64,000 bases of DNA from Amborella trichopoda (GCF_000471905.2 NW_006499776.1:5335659-5399658); one strand, 5' to 3'; counted from the first letter of the stretch, positions 1 to 11,453 are shown. The notes: generated from the letters alone by a model not told the origin. Numbers and translations are program-made.

Positions 1-400
1 AAGGCGGACAATTCCAGTAGATTTCTCTCTTGACTGATTGAATCCTTGGAATGTGACATTCGTCGAAGTGAGATCCTCAGAACCTAATCCCAACCGAGTG
101 AGGATTCTCCTTGGGATAAGGTTGATTGCTGACCCTCCATCCAACATAATTCGGTTGATGGAGCACGCATGTAATTCACCAATCACAAAGAGAGGGTGAT
201 TGTGAAATATTTCTCGCAATTGTAGATCGTCCTTTGAGAAGGTGACCGCCATACATCCATTCAAGATCGATGGGTTTACTTCGATGGGTTCCACTTCAGC
301 CTCATACACCTCTGGATCGAAAACAGCCTGGATCAGGGCCATACGATAGTCCCTTGAGAGCATAAGAGCATCGTAAATGCTAAGAAGGGCCGGAAGTTTC
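1..400 (-). pseudogene. Gypsy-1 aspartic protease remnant
   Basis: The minus strand at about 100-200 encodes a stretch with the motif LDGGSAINLIP, which matches the active-site region of plant Gypsy retropepsins (normally D-S/T/G-G-A/S). In the family this protease cuts the Gag-Pol polyprotein. The region is cut by the window edge and belongs to a broken element copy. The corresponding stretch is not obvious in Gypsy-2. Confidence 0.6.
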
Positions 401-755
401 CTTAAGTTCCTTGTCACCTCATATTTCACGTTTTGTCGTCAGTCTTTTATGTTCCTGGCCCTGCTGTCGGTTTAGGTGGAGGAAGTTTGCTTTAGCCTGC
501 TGGCTGATATGGGACCAGCGGCCTTGTAGGGAATTGGAGGATGAGTGGATTGTCCAGGGCAATTGGGCTAGGAAGAAGCCCAAGGAGCTGTAGGATGGGT
601 GGATTGCTTGAAGTATTCGGGTGAGAGAGAAATGGTGGACCACGGAACTTCAAGAGGCCTGACTTTTGAGGTGGAGGCTACAATATTTTCCCTGACCTTA
701 GGCTTATTTGCCCTGTGTTGGGTGATGTTTGTACCACGTGGCAAGCTTCCTGAGA

Positions 756-1334
756 TTAGAAGCTTTGCCCTCTTGATTCTCTCAGTCTTTGCTCAAAGTC
801 GGGCTCAGGAGGCCACTGGGGTCTCTTCGGCTTTGCCTTCTTGTGCTTCTTAGTGGAGGAAGATGGTTGTGTCTTAGCTCGAGCTGTCAGGGCATCATCA
901 ACTGTAAAGAATTCTGCTGCCTGGGCTAGTGTCTTTTTTAACAGCCTCATGTGCATCCTGCTTATGTTTGTTCCTTCAAGTTCTCTGTCAAGAGCCTCAA
1001 AGTCTGGACATTTTAAAGTGGTGCCTGCAGGAGGCATAGAAAAAGAAGGATGAGAAGCAGAAGAAGAAGAAGGAGGAGGGTCAGAAAGTGAGGGACTTTT
1101 AAGGTCATTCCCCTCATCGAACCAATCTGGGCAGCTTTTTGTGTCATCACCAGAGTTGGACGTGTGCAGGGAATCTTTTAGGTCTTTCCCTTGCTTAAAC
1201 CGTTTAGAAGTGCTTTTCACGTCATCACCCTCATTGGACGTATTCTGAGGAGAAGACAGCTCGGAGATATCCTCTTGATGGGAGGAGGAAGGAAGGAGGA
1301 TCATGTCAGGGATGAAGTCCAGTAAAGTTGGCAA
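756..1334 (-). pseudogene. Gypsy-1 gag-pro linker region, Ser/Asp-rich
   Basis: A 192-codon open stretch lies on the minus strand between gag and protease. The first two thirds are rich in Ser, Asp and Pro and look disordered; the C-terminal part is basic (KKHKKAKPKRPQWPPEPDFE), followed by an RLRESRG motif. A recognisable relative lies on the minus strand of Gypsy-2 near 45.2-45.5 kb, including the WPPEP and RLRESRG words, so it is a conserved part of the family's polyprotein. No enzymatic domain is visible. It is part of a fossil element. Confidence 0.55.
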
Positions 1335-1594
1335 TGGGGGAAGAGGTCTGAGAAATTCCTGCCCAACAGGCAGTTGAGCAGTCTTGTTTCTTCATCGAGC
1401 AGCCCTTGATGCTCGTCTTCTCCTAGTTTTCATTGGTAGTGGTTGATCTGTCTCGTTGGGTTTATGGACAACCCTAGCTTGACAAACTGCTTCTCGCCTT
1501 AATGACTTGAGTCTACTCCTCCCATGGTGGATTATCCATGGCTGGGAAGTCGAGGGTTCAGCAGGATCTGAGTCATCTTTACCCAGGACTTGTG

Positions 1595-2640
1595 TCAGAA
1601 GGTCCTCTCATACTGGTAAAGCAGTGGTTTGAGGAGCACTTTCTGGAACGCTACAGACTCTTGGAATTCTTGTATTTTCTTTGCGATTATATCATGGAAA
1701 CTGGAGCATTCACACAGGTTGTGGCCCCATATCTGATGGTACGGGCACCAATGGTCCTCAGTCCCCTTAGCAAGGCGTCGGGGCTGCCTTGCCCGTTTTT
1801 GTGTGATGAGGCCTTCTTGAAGCATTATAACGTAAAAGGCGCGAAGGAGACCAGGAGCTTCGTCCTCCTCTTGGACTGTTACTGCGTGGGAGCCTTTCGA
1901 TGCCCCGAATGCATTCTTTAGCTCTTCAAGTTTTATCTGACCCTTATAGATTAGGGCTTCGATAATATCTTTTAGCGTATAGCAGTCATTTGTGGGGTGG
2001 TTGATCCTTTGATGGTAAGCATAGTAATTCGCCTGAGTATCTAGTCCAGTTTGATCAGGGAACTTGGTCTCTAGGAGCTCGATCATGTTCTGCTCGAGTA
2101 GCAATCGGAGTAATGCAGGGACCCATTCCTATTCAAAGGGGTACACCTTGTTTCTATGCCTGGTCCAATAATCATCATGATTAAGGTCTGCAGGTGGGGG
2201 TACTCGACTGTACGCCTGTTGTTGCTTGCCCGCTTGAGGTGCTTACGTTGTGTTGACCCCTTTGGAGAGGTCCAAAGTTTGGGAGAGAGCCTTCTTTGGA
2301 TGGCTGATCATGACGGCTGTGTTGATCACTCCTTTTGGTTAGTTGCCCTAGGTATTAGTCCTAGAGCGACCATTGCCCTGATTATTCCTTGAGTTTGCAG
2401 GTTGTTGTCATGACCGGTCGTGGTGACGTGACAGGATTTCTATGCAAACTGATTTAGAGATTAGCTTTGACAAAGAGGTTGAATTGGAGGCCTCAACATG
2501 CAGGCCAATCTCTGGTCGCATGTTACGCACACAGGTTTGAACCGCTTCCTTCTTTATCATGGGATTGGGATGGCGAGCGGCCAAATCTCTCCATCTTGAA
2601 ATGAATTGATCCACGGGTTCATCGGGATCTTGGGTCAAGG
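1595..2640 (-). pseudogene. Gypsy-1 gag remnant (capsid and nucleocapsid-side region)
   Basis: At 2408-2638 the minus strand encodes a typical plant retrotransposon Gag capsid stretch (DEPVDQFISRWRDLA followed by RHPNPM). Further downstream on the element, 1595-2104 contains the HPTNDCYTLKDIIEALI type of motif found after Gag in Tat and related Gypsy elements. A parallel region occurs in Gypsy-2 at about 45.8-46.9 kb. The family's Gag forms the virus-like particle in the cytoplasm. This copy is broken. Confidence 0.75.
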
Positions 2641-3600
2641 TGAGAAGCTTGATGGTTTGGACTTCTCTCTCAACCTCATAGAAACGCTGGTGGAACAGTT
2701 TCTTTATTTCCTCCTACGTATGTACTGAGTTTGGTGCATACCACTGGAAAGCCGAGCTGTCAAGGGTTTCAACAAACTAACGGAGAAGGAGTCTCCCATC
2801 AGGTGCTGTCTCTCGACACGCTACTTGGAAGTGGGCAATATGCTGGTTGGGGGATGTGGTTCCTTTGAAGAGGGGAAACTTCCCTTTCTTATAGTCTGAG
2901 GGAAATAGGATCTAATCAATGTAAGAGGGATACGGCTTCTGGTAAAGCATTGCTCCATGCATACCCCGGATCTACCGATTCTTTAAGCTATGTCTGCCTG
3001 TGAGACGGCGTCAGAGATAGAATTGTCCTATGAGGTAGAGGGAAGGGGCTGCCTTGGAGGTGCACCATCTGAGTGATGGGAATTGACTTGATGGTTAGCT
3101 GATTGTCATCCGGTATGTATGAGATCAATCTTCTCCGTCATTGCGCGGACCATGTCTTCAAATTTATTCATGCGCTCTTCCTGAGAGTCGTTAGGCTTAT
3201 TTATAACCATTACGTTGATTGTTTCTCTAGGGAGGTCAGTGTTAGCTGCAGTTGAGGGCTTGCGAACTTGACGGGTCGCACGCGACAGATCGATCAGCAG
3301 CGGGTCATCATGCCCCGACTAGACTCGAGTCTTGTACGTCGATCACATGAGGATCGGTTCTCGACGATCTTGGGACCCTGGCTACTGAGTGGCTAGGTCA
3401 TCTTCTTAAACACTAACCACAATGCAGGGTTCATGGCCTCCTTCTTCAAGCTTTGTCATCTAAAGAGGGTAAAAGGGGTTCAGGCGAAGAGTATCAGAGT
3501 CGGTTGCCCCGACCGTCTTGGTTGCTTCCCTAGTCAGAATTTGTAGACCCCTATCACTTTTGGATTGGAGAACTGCGATCGAGACTACAGCTGGTCAACT
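2640..3600 (-). other. Gypsy-1 N-terminal gag-side sequence, no clean frame
   Basis: This stretch is colinear with Gypsy-2 at 49.06-49.75 kb. The recognisable relative there is a Met- and Glu-rich piece resembling a coiled coil (KIDRMESVW). In Gypsy-1 no long frame survives. It is assigned to the element by position and by similarity to Gypsy-2. Confidence 0.5.
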
Positions 3601-3639
3601 CTTCTTGCACTAGAGAGAGCTGTCTCCATCAGGTGCGAC

Positions 3640-4730
3640 AAAGGATGAGGGCCAAAAATCGGGGTCATCCTAGGCTGGGGAGGATGAAGGATTTGATCTC
3701 CCATCAAGTCTTTGCCTCAAGCTCTCTTATGGGCTCCAGAGACATGATCGAGATGACGAGGCTGGTTCAAAATGGTACTCTTGAGAAAGGTCTTCTTCTA
3801 CCAAGGTTGGAGGTGCATGCCCAACGAAGGAGGAGTAGGCAAAAGTAGGGTTGACTCATAAGGACGCCTGAGTATGGGGAGAGGGGCTGTCTACGATGGC
3901 AACACATGTGCGTCCCTTGAAGAAGGATGACGGGTGACTTGGGGGTCAGCCCGGGCTTGAACAGGTGGTCTAGCCTTCGGAGGCCGACAACTGATAGTAT
4001 GTGTCAGTAAGAGAACAGGTGGAAGCGAGCCCCTTACAGAGTGTGCTAGTGTGTGCTGAGTAGGAGGATGAGGAGGTCGTCTTCTGTGTACTCGGGTTGA
4101 CGCAGCAATAGCGTTGCCCAGAGCAGTGGTATGCATATGCACAACGTGAGCAGAACTGGCCTTGGGAGGTCTGATCCCAGATGCTGACTCGACGTAACAT
4201 AAGGGTTGCCCCAAGGTGTGGCTCTAGTGGATGACCCACAAGTATTACGGTGTGTGCGAGAGGTGGAGGCCCCAGGGTCTCTGCCTCGATGTGCCGAGCC
4301 TCTAAGGATAGAGACTCATGGTGGTGGAGGAATGTGGGGGGTAGTTTTGCGGTGACCCATTGAGGCAATGACAACTTCTTTGCCTTTTGCAGCAAGGGAT
4401 TGGGAAGCCTTCCGGCGTACATCGGCAATACGACCGACAAATGACATGTCGGTGGCAGGGTGCATGCTGTGCATGGCAGCAAATGTGCTACCGATGCAGG
4501 GTGCCTTGGTGGAGGCTCCACCAGAGTTAGGAGATGGGGAGTTAGGGACTTTTAAGTCCCTCCTCATGCCTATCTAGGTTAAGACCTGGGGGCTAGACAC
4601 TAGGTCTTTGCTCAAAGGAAGGTTGGAAACGAAGTTCAAGGAACTTGTTCCTTGGGGATGCTTACGAATGCGGGGATGAGAAAATCCCTGATCCGAATAA
4701 ATGGGTTACAGAACCCAGAAGCCATAAGTG
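3640..4730 (-). pseudogene. Extra frame upstream of gag in Gypsy-1 (ORF1-like)
   Basis: Between the primer-binding site and gag, about 1.1 kb on the minus strand keeps protein-level similarity to the same region of Gypsy-2 (49.75-51.1 kb), for example RRDLKVPNSPSP in both copies and HIEAETL followed by PP. The encoded protein is rich in Pro, Ser and His and has no domain I recognise. Ogre-type members of the Tat clade are known to carry an extra ORF of unknown function in this position, which fits. Both copies are decayed. Confidence 0.5.
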
Positions 4731-4793
4731 TGCAATACCGAAAATTAAATGAGAAACTACCCAAATAAGTACAATTCAACTAAGGGGTAGTAA

Positions 4794-4812
4794 GTCCCCA
4801 GTAGAGTCGCCA
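4794..4812 (-). other. Gypsy-1 primer-binding site, tRNA-Arg type
   Basis: On the element strand the sequence is TGGCGACTCTACTGGGGAC. It begins with TGG, the complement of the tRNA CCA end, and closely resembles the tRNA-Arg primer-binding site reported for Ogre/Tat elements. It starts three bases inside the inferred LTR end, where such a site must lie. Confidence 0.7.
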
Positions 4813-5464
4813 AGCTGGATAAGTGCCTCAATCTCGCCCTCCGAATCTGGATGATCTGGCGGCACGTGTCTTGGGTTTCGTGGGAACTCGAGACATAAGA
4901 TCGCTCTCTCGGGAACGTTGCTCAAGAACAAGGGCAGGTGAACCAACCGATGAGAGAAAAATTTAAGATGGGTTCGGGACTTACTTAGGATGGCTCGTGT
5001 GGGCGCCCTCTTAGATCACGAAGAAACCCCCCAGTCGTAGAACTGGTTCAGAATTGCCTCCCTTGGCCTGTATTCTCCCATTTCTACAATCACACACATG
5101 AAAAATGTTACAAGACAAGTGGGTCAAGGGATGCCACCTTGCCTTTGGGTGAACGTACACAGACGTACACATTCAAAAAGAAGAAGAGAAGGATGATAGA
5201 ATTAAGATTGGGATGAGAAGAATTTGGCTAGGTGGTGAAACTGACACAGTGACTAAATTAGTAGGTAATTGACCTAGCGTGGCAGTAAAATAAGCTTGAT
5301 AACTCAGATCGGCTCGACAGAATTACTACTAGATGACAGTACCAATACCGACTAGCGTGACACAATGGCTAGTTTGTCGAGACAGTAAAGCGGCACAGTA
5401 ACTCTGATCGGCACAACGGCTTTACTGTTATATGACAGGACTACCATGGAGTGCTAGTCTCAAC

Positions 5465-6330
5465 CCCCCCTTTGATCAAACGAAAGAGTAAAAGAAAGAA
5501 AAGATAACAGAAAGAGAGAGAGAAGAGAAGATGGAGAAGAGAAATAAGGAAAGAAAAGAAAAGAAAGAGCGAGGTGGGAGAGAAAACAATGAGAGAAAAA
5601 GAAGAGAAGAATAGAAGAAAAGGGGTAGAGAAAGAAGAAGAAGAGCTTGGGAGTGGATGTAGGGAAAAGAAAGAGAGAGAACAAGAAGAGAAGGAGGGCA
5701 CATACGACAATGATATGGGGAGAGAGAAACATAGACGGCAATAGTCTCCCGTCGTATGTGATAAGAGAAAAATAAAGAGAAAACACAGGCGGCGATGTGT
5801 TTCCGCCAGCTATGACAGAAGAGAGAGTAGATAGAAAGAATACAGGCAGCAATAGGCTTCCACCGACTGTAGCAGAAAGGAGAAGAGAGAGAAGACACAC
5901 GTGGCGATGTGCTTATACCGGCTGTGACAAAATGGAGAAGAGAGAAAAAACACAAGAGGCAATGCATTTTCGTCGACTGTGACAAAAGAGAGACATGAAC
6001 ATTGGGTCCACCGTACGCGAATAGAGAAAAGAGAGAAGTACATGGAAAGAGAAAAGTGATAAGCTAGAGGATGAAGAGAGAGAGAGTGATAAAGATGAGG
6101 GAAGGAGAGGAAAAGAGAGAGAGATAGAGAAATAAGGGAGAAAGAGATAGAGGGCAATAGAGAAGAAGGAAGAGAAAGAAAGAGATAAAGATGAGAGAGA
6201 AAAGATGAGAGAGAAAGAGAGATAGAGATGAGAGAGAAAGAGATAGAGATGAGAGAAAAAAGAGGAGAGAGAAAGTTACCTTATCGAGGGTACCGACCAT
6301 TTTCTTCTCTCTCCTCTCTCTCTCTCTCTC
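5465..6330. repeat. Purine-rich low-complexity tract (AG/AGAA) in Gypsy-1 LTR
   Basis: For nearly 0.9 kb the plus strand is dominated by AGAGAGAAAG-type words, closing with a CTCTCTCT run near 6305-6330. On the element strand this is a CT-rich leader-like stretch. Long Ser/Leu/Phe-rich minus-strand frames here are by-products of the composition. Confidence 0.85.
5731..5992. repeat. Five-copy hairpin repeat, period about 55 bp
   Basis: Copies start near 5731, 5786, 5843, 5899 and 5951. Each carries a GGCRRYRAT-type word, a short spacer, a complementary YCGYC-type word and then TGTGACARAAG, separated by purine spacers. In copy 2 the arms GGCGG and CCGCC can pair. The copies have diverged, but the layout is the same in all five. 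Confidence 0.7.
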
Positions 6331-6367
6331 CAAGATGCACTCATAAACTTAAGCAAGAATTGAAATC

Positions 6368-6373
6368 TTTATT
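6368..6373 (-). promoter_or_regulatory. Polyadenylation signal AATAAA in Gypsy-1 LTR
   Basis: AATAAA occurs on the element strand just downstream of the TATA box, inside what would be the R region. In the intact family it would act in the 3' LTR. Confidence 0.45.
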
Positions 6374-6411
6374 GAATGAACGAAGGTTTTTTTACAATTA
6401 GGTTTAACATG

Positions 6412-6419
6412 TTTATATA
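6412..6419 (-). promoter_or_regulatory. TATA box in Gypsy-1 LTR
   Basis: The element strand reads TATATAAA within CTATATAAACATG. It lies in the middle of the LTR with a polyadenylation signal about 40 bases downstream, which matches the usual U3/R layout. Transcription would run leftward into the element. Confidence 0.55.
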
Positions 6420-7743
6420 GAATTAAGCCCAAACATGGGTGTATGCCCAAAAACTACCTAAATTGATGATAATTACAATTTAATTATATTAAAAGAAATT
6501 CTAAAATTGGGTGTAAAAAGACTTTTTTGCCCCTGCCTAACAATGTGTGAAATCTAAAACAGTCCCTACTGCTGCCCGAGAACTTGTGTGATCTTGTATG
6601 ACTGATCCGGAGTTGCTCTAATGCCCGTTTGATCGAAAGGTCATTGTTTTCTTGTAGGATTCGGCATGGTGATCGATTGGATACCAACTTCGAGCCATGG
6701 ATCATGTTTTTGGGTTATGATCATGTGACTTGAAATTTTGATGATTCTTGAAAACTTTGAATCAATAGTGTGCTCATTTCATGATATTTTTCTTTGGTTT
6801 CTTCGCTGAATAACACTAAGCATGCCGTCACGATCGCGTGGCAACAAACGCAGCTTGATTTCGTGTCCAGATGAAGATTTTGTTGACTTGAGTTTTTGGC
6901 CGGAATTTGAAAATCCGGCGGCCGAAATTTACAGCAGTTTCGACACCTCCCTGTGTGAAATCCAACTGTTCATCATAAGGGGGTTTCGGACCAGAGATAG
7001 CCTCGAATCTTATGCTCATAATGCAATTGGTTTCGTGCCGATCGGGTACACGAGCATCATGAATTGGCCGCTTGAACGAGGCATGCTGCTGTTGAATTTT
7101 CTGCAACTGTCTTCATAGATCGGCGACTTCTCTCTAGTTTTTCTCCCTGCTCGGGTATCGTCACGGGTTGTGCCACATATCAAAACACTCGTCTTGATGA
7201 GACAAACATGCTCACCAAATTTGAGAGCGATCCGACTCAGGACAAGTGAGATACGGGCCTTTGAAGTTGCTGCTCGGGACGGTGCACATCAACCTCCTTT
7301 AATGGAGATTGGTGTAGGGAGGCTGCACGGTAATAGCGTGCGGCCTACCGCTTTTTGGTCTTTTACCCATAACTTTGTCTTGGAATGCCCGATTAAGCCG
7401 AAACTTAATCCATAGGTGTTTTCAACCGTGCCGCAGCTATTTGATCCAATGGCGGTGGTCCCACAGCTGTTTGACACACCAAAAATAGAGTTCTAGGTAC
7501 GGGGTCCGTTCAGGGTGCTAGAGGCCGATTTTTTTGAAATTGTTTCTTTGTCTGCACTGTCTTAAATATGTCGGATTGCAACAAAACCGGTCAAGTGGCC
7601 TTTTGAAGTGCTTAGAAAGATTCTGACCCATTCTGGAGCAATTTTGAGACTATCGGGAATTTCACTGTATGCTAAGGCTTTATTGACTAGCTTCTTCTTT
7701 ATTCCATGTCAGGGACCAAGGTACTGAAAAATATCTTCAAACA

Positions 7744-7748
7744 GTAAG
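7744..7748. repeat. Target-site duplication GTAAG at the right edge of Gypsy-1
   Basis: GTAAG follows the LTR end directly. The uninterrupted junctions at 22801-22805 and 59483-59487 also read GTAAG in the context ATTGAAGTAAGGTG. The left copy of the duplication is outside the window. Confidence 0.7.
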
Positions 7749-9660
7749 GTGCACCTCAAAAATCCTATATAACAGAGTGTTTTGATGATGGTAAAATCTC
7801 CTGTTGACTATTTTGGCTTTGAGATATATAGATAGGAAGAAAAAATGAATTTCAAGTCCTAAAAAATAGTGCATCTTGTAAAGAATAATTCAGACTATCA
7901 ATTTTCAAAACTTTTTAAGTGTTTATAGATTTACTCAGTATGTACAATTTTTAGGATTTTGAATTTCATAACCAGGGATGAAAAGAGATTTTATGGACAA
8001 CATAAAATTTAGTTATTTCCATGCAAAATTTAAAGGTGCACCTTAGTTCTGCAATATATGAAAGATGCATGTATAAACTTCACTTAGTAAGAAATTCTCA
8101 AATTATCACTATTAATAATGGAGAGACTGAGGAAGTTGTCTAGACCCTATGCCAACGCAAAGATCTAAAGAGTCATGCAATGTATTTTTCCACAAAGAGA
8201 TGTTATAAAGGGTTTAATTTTTTTTATATATAATAAGATGTCAAGGAAATCATTACAAATGTGAAGAAACATGCAAAGAAACCTTAACAAAAAGGGAAAT
8301 GTATACAAAAATGGCAAGAATTAGAAGCCCTCAAAAGAAATAGGACCTATAAAAATTAGAACATTTATAGAAACTGAAAAGGCTTTTGTATGCACCTATA
8401 AAGGATAAGATATTTTCTTTTAAGTTTTTCCAACTTTATCATTCAACTGTCTCAATGATCCTCAATAGATTTAATTTAATTATTTGTATCTAGATATCTA
8501 ATTGTAAATTTTAAACACAGATCAAGAATATCTATAAATATATGAAAATCTTGAAAATTGATGATAATATATTGTAATATGCACTATATTTGGGACTAGA
8601 AATCTTTGTTTTTCTCATATCCATATATCTTGATATTCAGATGATCAATGAGATGTTTTTCCAACCTCAAAACAACTTCCTTTTGAGGGCCTTTTGAGGT
8701 GCACCTTAATTGTACATTTTAAGGTGGACATTTTAAGATATCGACTTTATATAAAGTATTTTTCATTGAATAAACATACATGGTATGGAGAAATACATTT
8801 TTGTACTTAATCTACACCATATTGATTATGTACATTATTCATGATCATCGATGTTGTGCTTGAGTAACATCATTATTGTGAAACATTTTCAAAATTTCTA
8901 CTAAATAATTTACTTTAATTTTTGTAAATTAAATATTTCAAAAATTAATTAAGAAAAGTTTTTTCTGTCTTCCTTACATTTGAAAAAATTATTTATGAAA
9001 TTTTTTTTATTTTATGAATAATATTTAGCTGTTTAAAACTATGATATCTATTTCTAATTATCTTAATTTTTAATTTCTATTTTTTTGTGCCTCATAGAAA
9101 TTTACTATTTAATTTTTATTTTAAAAATTTTCAATTAATTGGAGATAATTATGCTGACTACATAAGGAAGCCATTTTTTTTTACAAAAAAATTATGATTT
9201 GATGTGCAAAACGTTACTTTTAAACAAGATTTATGACTGATTTGTAGTTTTTAATTATGGAATTTCATATTTATTAAGAATTTTATCCATTAATTTTTTC
9301 TTCACGCAGGCCTTCATGCTTTTCTTTCTACTTATAATTTTAGACAATAAAATCTATTTTAAAGTTTTTTAAACTTCTAAATTATGAACTAAGGCTTTTA
9401 AATTTCACTAATGAACCAATTTTTTAGTTCTTTCAAATAAAATTTAATATATAAAATATTTCAATGTATCAAAATGGTTTATGACTAATTTCTACAAACA
9501 TCCTTATATTATTTGAATTGTTGAGTTCTTTTAAAAAAATTTGCTCACTCTTTTTTATCAAAAATAGGCAGAGAAAGTCATATTTTCTGCATTTATTTTA
9601 TTATTTAAATAATATTATAGATTTACTTATTAATATTTTTAAAAGGGTTTTCATACAATT
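7749..9660. other. AT-rich head of monomer 1, no gene seen
   Basis: About 1.9 kb of very AT-rich sequence matches 22806-24270 and 59488-61420. The heads carry recurring words such as CACCTTAGTTCTGCA and a short phrase about leaf-like AAGGTGCACCTTAA repeats. No frame or RNA gene is supported; it may be the old upstream region of the F-box gene. Confidence 0.6.
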
Positions 9661-9914
9661 AGACTATTCACTTGTTACACATGGGGGTCATAAAGGGTTT
9701 AATATTGTAGACTTATTAGTATTAACCCTAGAGAGAGATCAGTCATTACTACTAAACCCATGCAAACCATGGCAAATTACTATTTTTTCTTCACTTTTTC
9801 TTTACACCTTCTCTCTCTACCTTCCACTCTTTCTCTCTCTTCCTACTTAATCTCTTCAAAACTCTTAGAATAAGTGGACTCCTCCCTTCTTTCGTAGAGA
9901 GAGAAATACCTTCT

Positions 9915-11453
9915 ATGTCTTGCAACCTTCCGGATAATATGAAGACCAGATCCTTCCTGCATTTCTTGTGAACTCCATCTTTATATATTCAAGGCAGTAT
10001 CTAAATCATGGGAAAAGTCATTCTCCTCTCACTACTTTTCTATGAACAACCAGTCTCTACTTTGAGGTATTTCTCTATCTTTGTCCATTACGTAGACAAT
10101 GAGCCTCAAATAGTTAGTGCGGATTCTCACGAAAATACCAATCTCTAGTCCTATAACAAAATGGAGTTTGAGGATCAAGATATAAGATGGGTAGCTGGAA
10201 ATAATGGCATTGTGAGTTGCACTTCAGATCTAGATCTGGACAATTGTTGTTGCTATGCCATTGGAAATTCCCTAATACGAAAGAATATCATTCCACAAAG
10301 AACACCACTTCAAGTGCATTACTTTGCATATTTCTTTGACCCCATTACGTAGAACTTTAAGATATTGGTAAAGTCAATTTGTCATTCCATTTATTGGGAT
10401 GATGCCTTTTCTAGCGCCTGTAACATATTTGATTCATCAATGGAGAGATGAAGGTCACCAAGAAATCTAACAAAATTTGAACTCTCTGAGCTATCGATGT
10501 TAGTTTGCATTGGCACCAATTCCTGTGGAGGTCTTTTAGATAGAAGAAACATGTGTTTTCAAGCATGTTTTGACATAGAGAGAGAGTGTGTGTGTGCGCA
10601 TGTGAGAGAGGAATGCAGATCAGTCCATATTCTATTAGGAATAAGGCTTAGGCTTATGTTGTTACCAATTGATCATAGCGATATTACATCCTCATTATCT
10701 TAGCCTTCTTCCAACTATTTGGGGTTGGTTCGTTTGTCATTCTGCTCTTTTAAGGGTCATACCCTCAGTGAGGTCATTAGTCCCCACAGCTTTTCTCATT
10801 GCTTTCAACAATACCCTTTTGATCGTAACCGTGGCCCTTTTTTATTATACTTGAACCAATTCGTCCCTCCTATTTTAGCGTACTAGAACCAACTCATACA
10901 TCCGTACAGGTGTTATACTGGGCCTACACTGCATATGCCCAGCCACCTAAGTCTACTTTTTCTCATCTTGTCACTAATTGAGACCGTTAGCAATGTGACA
11001 TCCCAATTTTACTACATGCAGTTGAGCTATCCAAAAAAGAAAAGAAATTTCATTGTCCATTGAGGCTTGTGGATGACTGCTATTAAAAATCCAAGAGAAG
11101 GATGGTGGGCTCTGTCTAATACAAGTAGCAAGAGATGTGCAAGCACAAGCAGAGATTTGGATTAGAGAATAAGTGGGTGCATGTGATGAAAGCTGATTTG
11201 AAGCAATTGGATTTCAATAATTTGGAGCTGCTACAGCTGGGGTTCAAGGATTTTGATTGTATTAGATCTTTGGATTGGTGGCACACTATTTCTAGGCATC
11301 AACGTTACAAAAGAGGTAGTTTTGAGGAGTTCATGTAGCTGGTATGCACATATAGAATATGATGTAAAGAGTGGTCAGTTAGGCAAAAAGGTAATTGATG
11401 CTGATGTTCACTGCATTTCAATGATCGTCCAATTCTATTCATTTCCAATATGA
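9915..11453 (+). pseudogene. F-box protein pseudogene, copy 1
   Basis: The frame opens at 9915 with ATG and LPDNMKTR, the start of an F-box, and after a one-base shift continues as a typical second half (FKAVSKSWEKSFSSHYFS). Downstream come an F-box-associated region near 10080-10350 (DIRWVAGNNGIVSC, then IIPQRTPLQVHYF), a segment at 10390-10580 (CNIFDSSMER and MLVCIGTN), a non-coding repeat, and a C-terminal part at 11060-11453 (ENKWVHVMKADLKQLDFNNL, then IEYDVKSGQLGKKVIDADVH). F-box proteins recruit substrates to SCF ubiquitin ligases by binding SKP1 through the F-box. Two one-base shifts are shared with copies 2 and 3, plus an in-frame TAG after DPIT shared with copy 2. A dead gene; the family assignment is confident, the subfamily is not. 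Confidence 0.8.
10680..10990. repeat. Interspersed SINE-like sequence inside F-box copy 1
   Basis: The stretch begins around CATCCTCATTATCTTAGCC and includes CCAACTATTTGGGG, a phrase I associate with the Au-type SINE group in plants; a GTCATACCCTCAGTGAGG stretch follows. It sits between two coding parts of the F-box frame and occurs at the same place in copies 2 (about 25555-25780) and 3 (about 62725-63030). It therefore predates the amplification. The SINE label is from memory; the shared insertion is seen directly. Confidence 0.4.

Larger units (their letters stand above)
1..7743 (-). mobile_element. Gypsy-1: Tat-clade Ty3/Gypsy LTR retrotransposon, 5' part, runs off left edge
   Basis: Read on the minus strand the order is LTR (7743 to 4816), primer-binding site, an extra frame, gag and the start of the protease; the rest of pol lies beyond position 1. 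The outer end reads TGTTTGAA on the element strand and is followed on the plus strand by GTAAG, which also occurs at the equivalent, uninterrupted junctions at 22801 and 59483, so this is a true insertion edge. Gypsy-2 at 41-52 kb belongs to the same family: gag, the extra frame and the outer LTR are alignable by eye over several kilobases. The copy is a fossil with many breaks. The Tat-clade call rests on the primer-binding site, the long LTR, the extra upstream frame and the double RNase H seen in Gypsy-2. Confidence 0.9.
4816..7743 (-). repeat. Gypsy-1 5' LTR (about 2.9 kb)
   Basis: On the element strand the LTR begins TGTTTGAA at 7743 and is inferred to end TTATCCA at 4816, three bases before the primer-binding site. 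It holds a TATA box, a polyadenylation signal, a long pyrimidine-rich stretch (purine-rich on the plus strand) and a five-copy hairpin repeat. The outer kilobase aligns with the right end of Gypsy-2 (about 51.1-52.1 kb). The partner LTR is outside the window, so insertion age cannot be taken from LTR divergence. Confidence 0.75.

Noticed and set aside
5441-6333. Several overlapping minus-strand frames of 89-169 codons rich in Ser, Leu and Phe
   Set aside because: They are translations of the purine-rich low-complexity tract; no domain, and overlapping in all frames.
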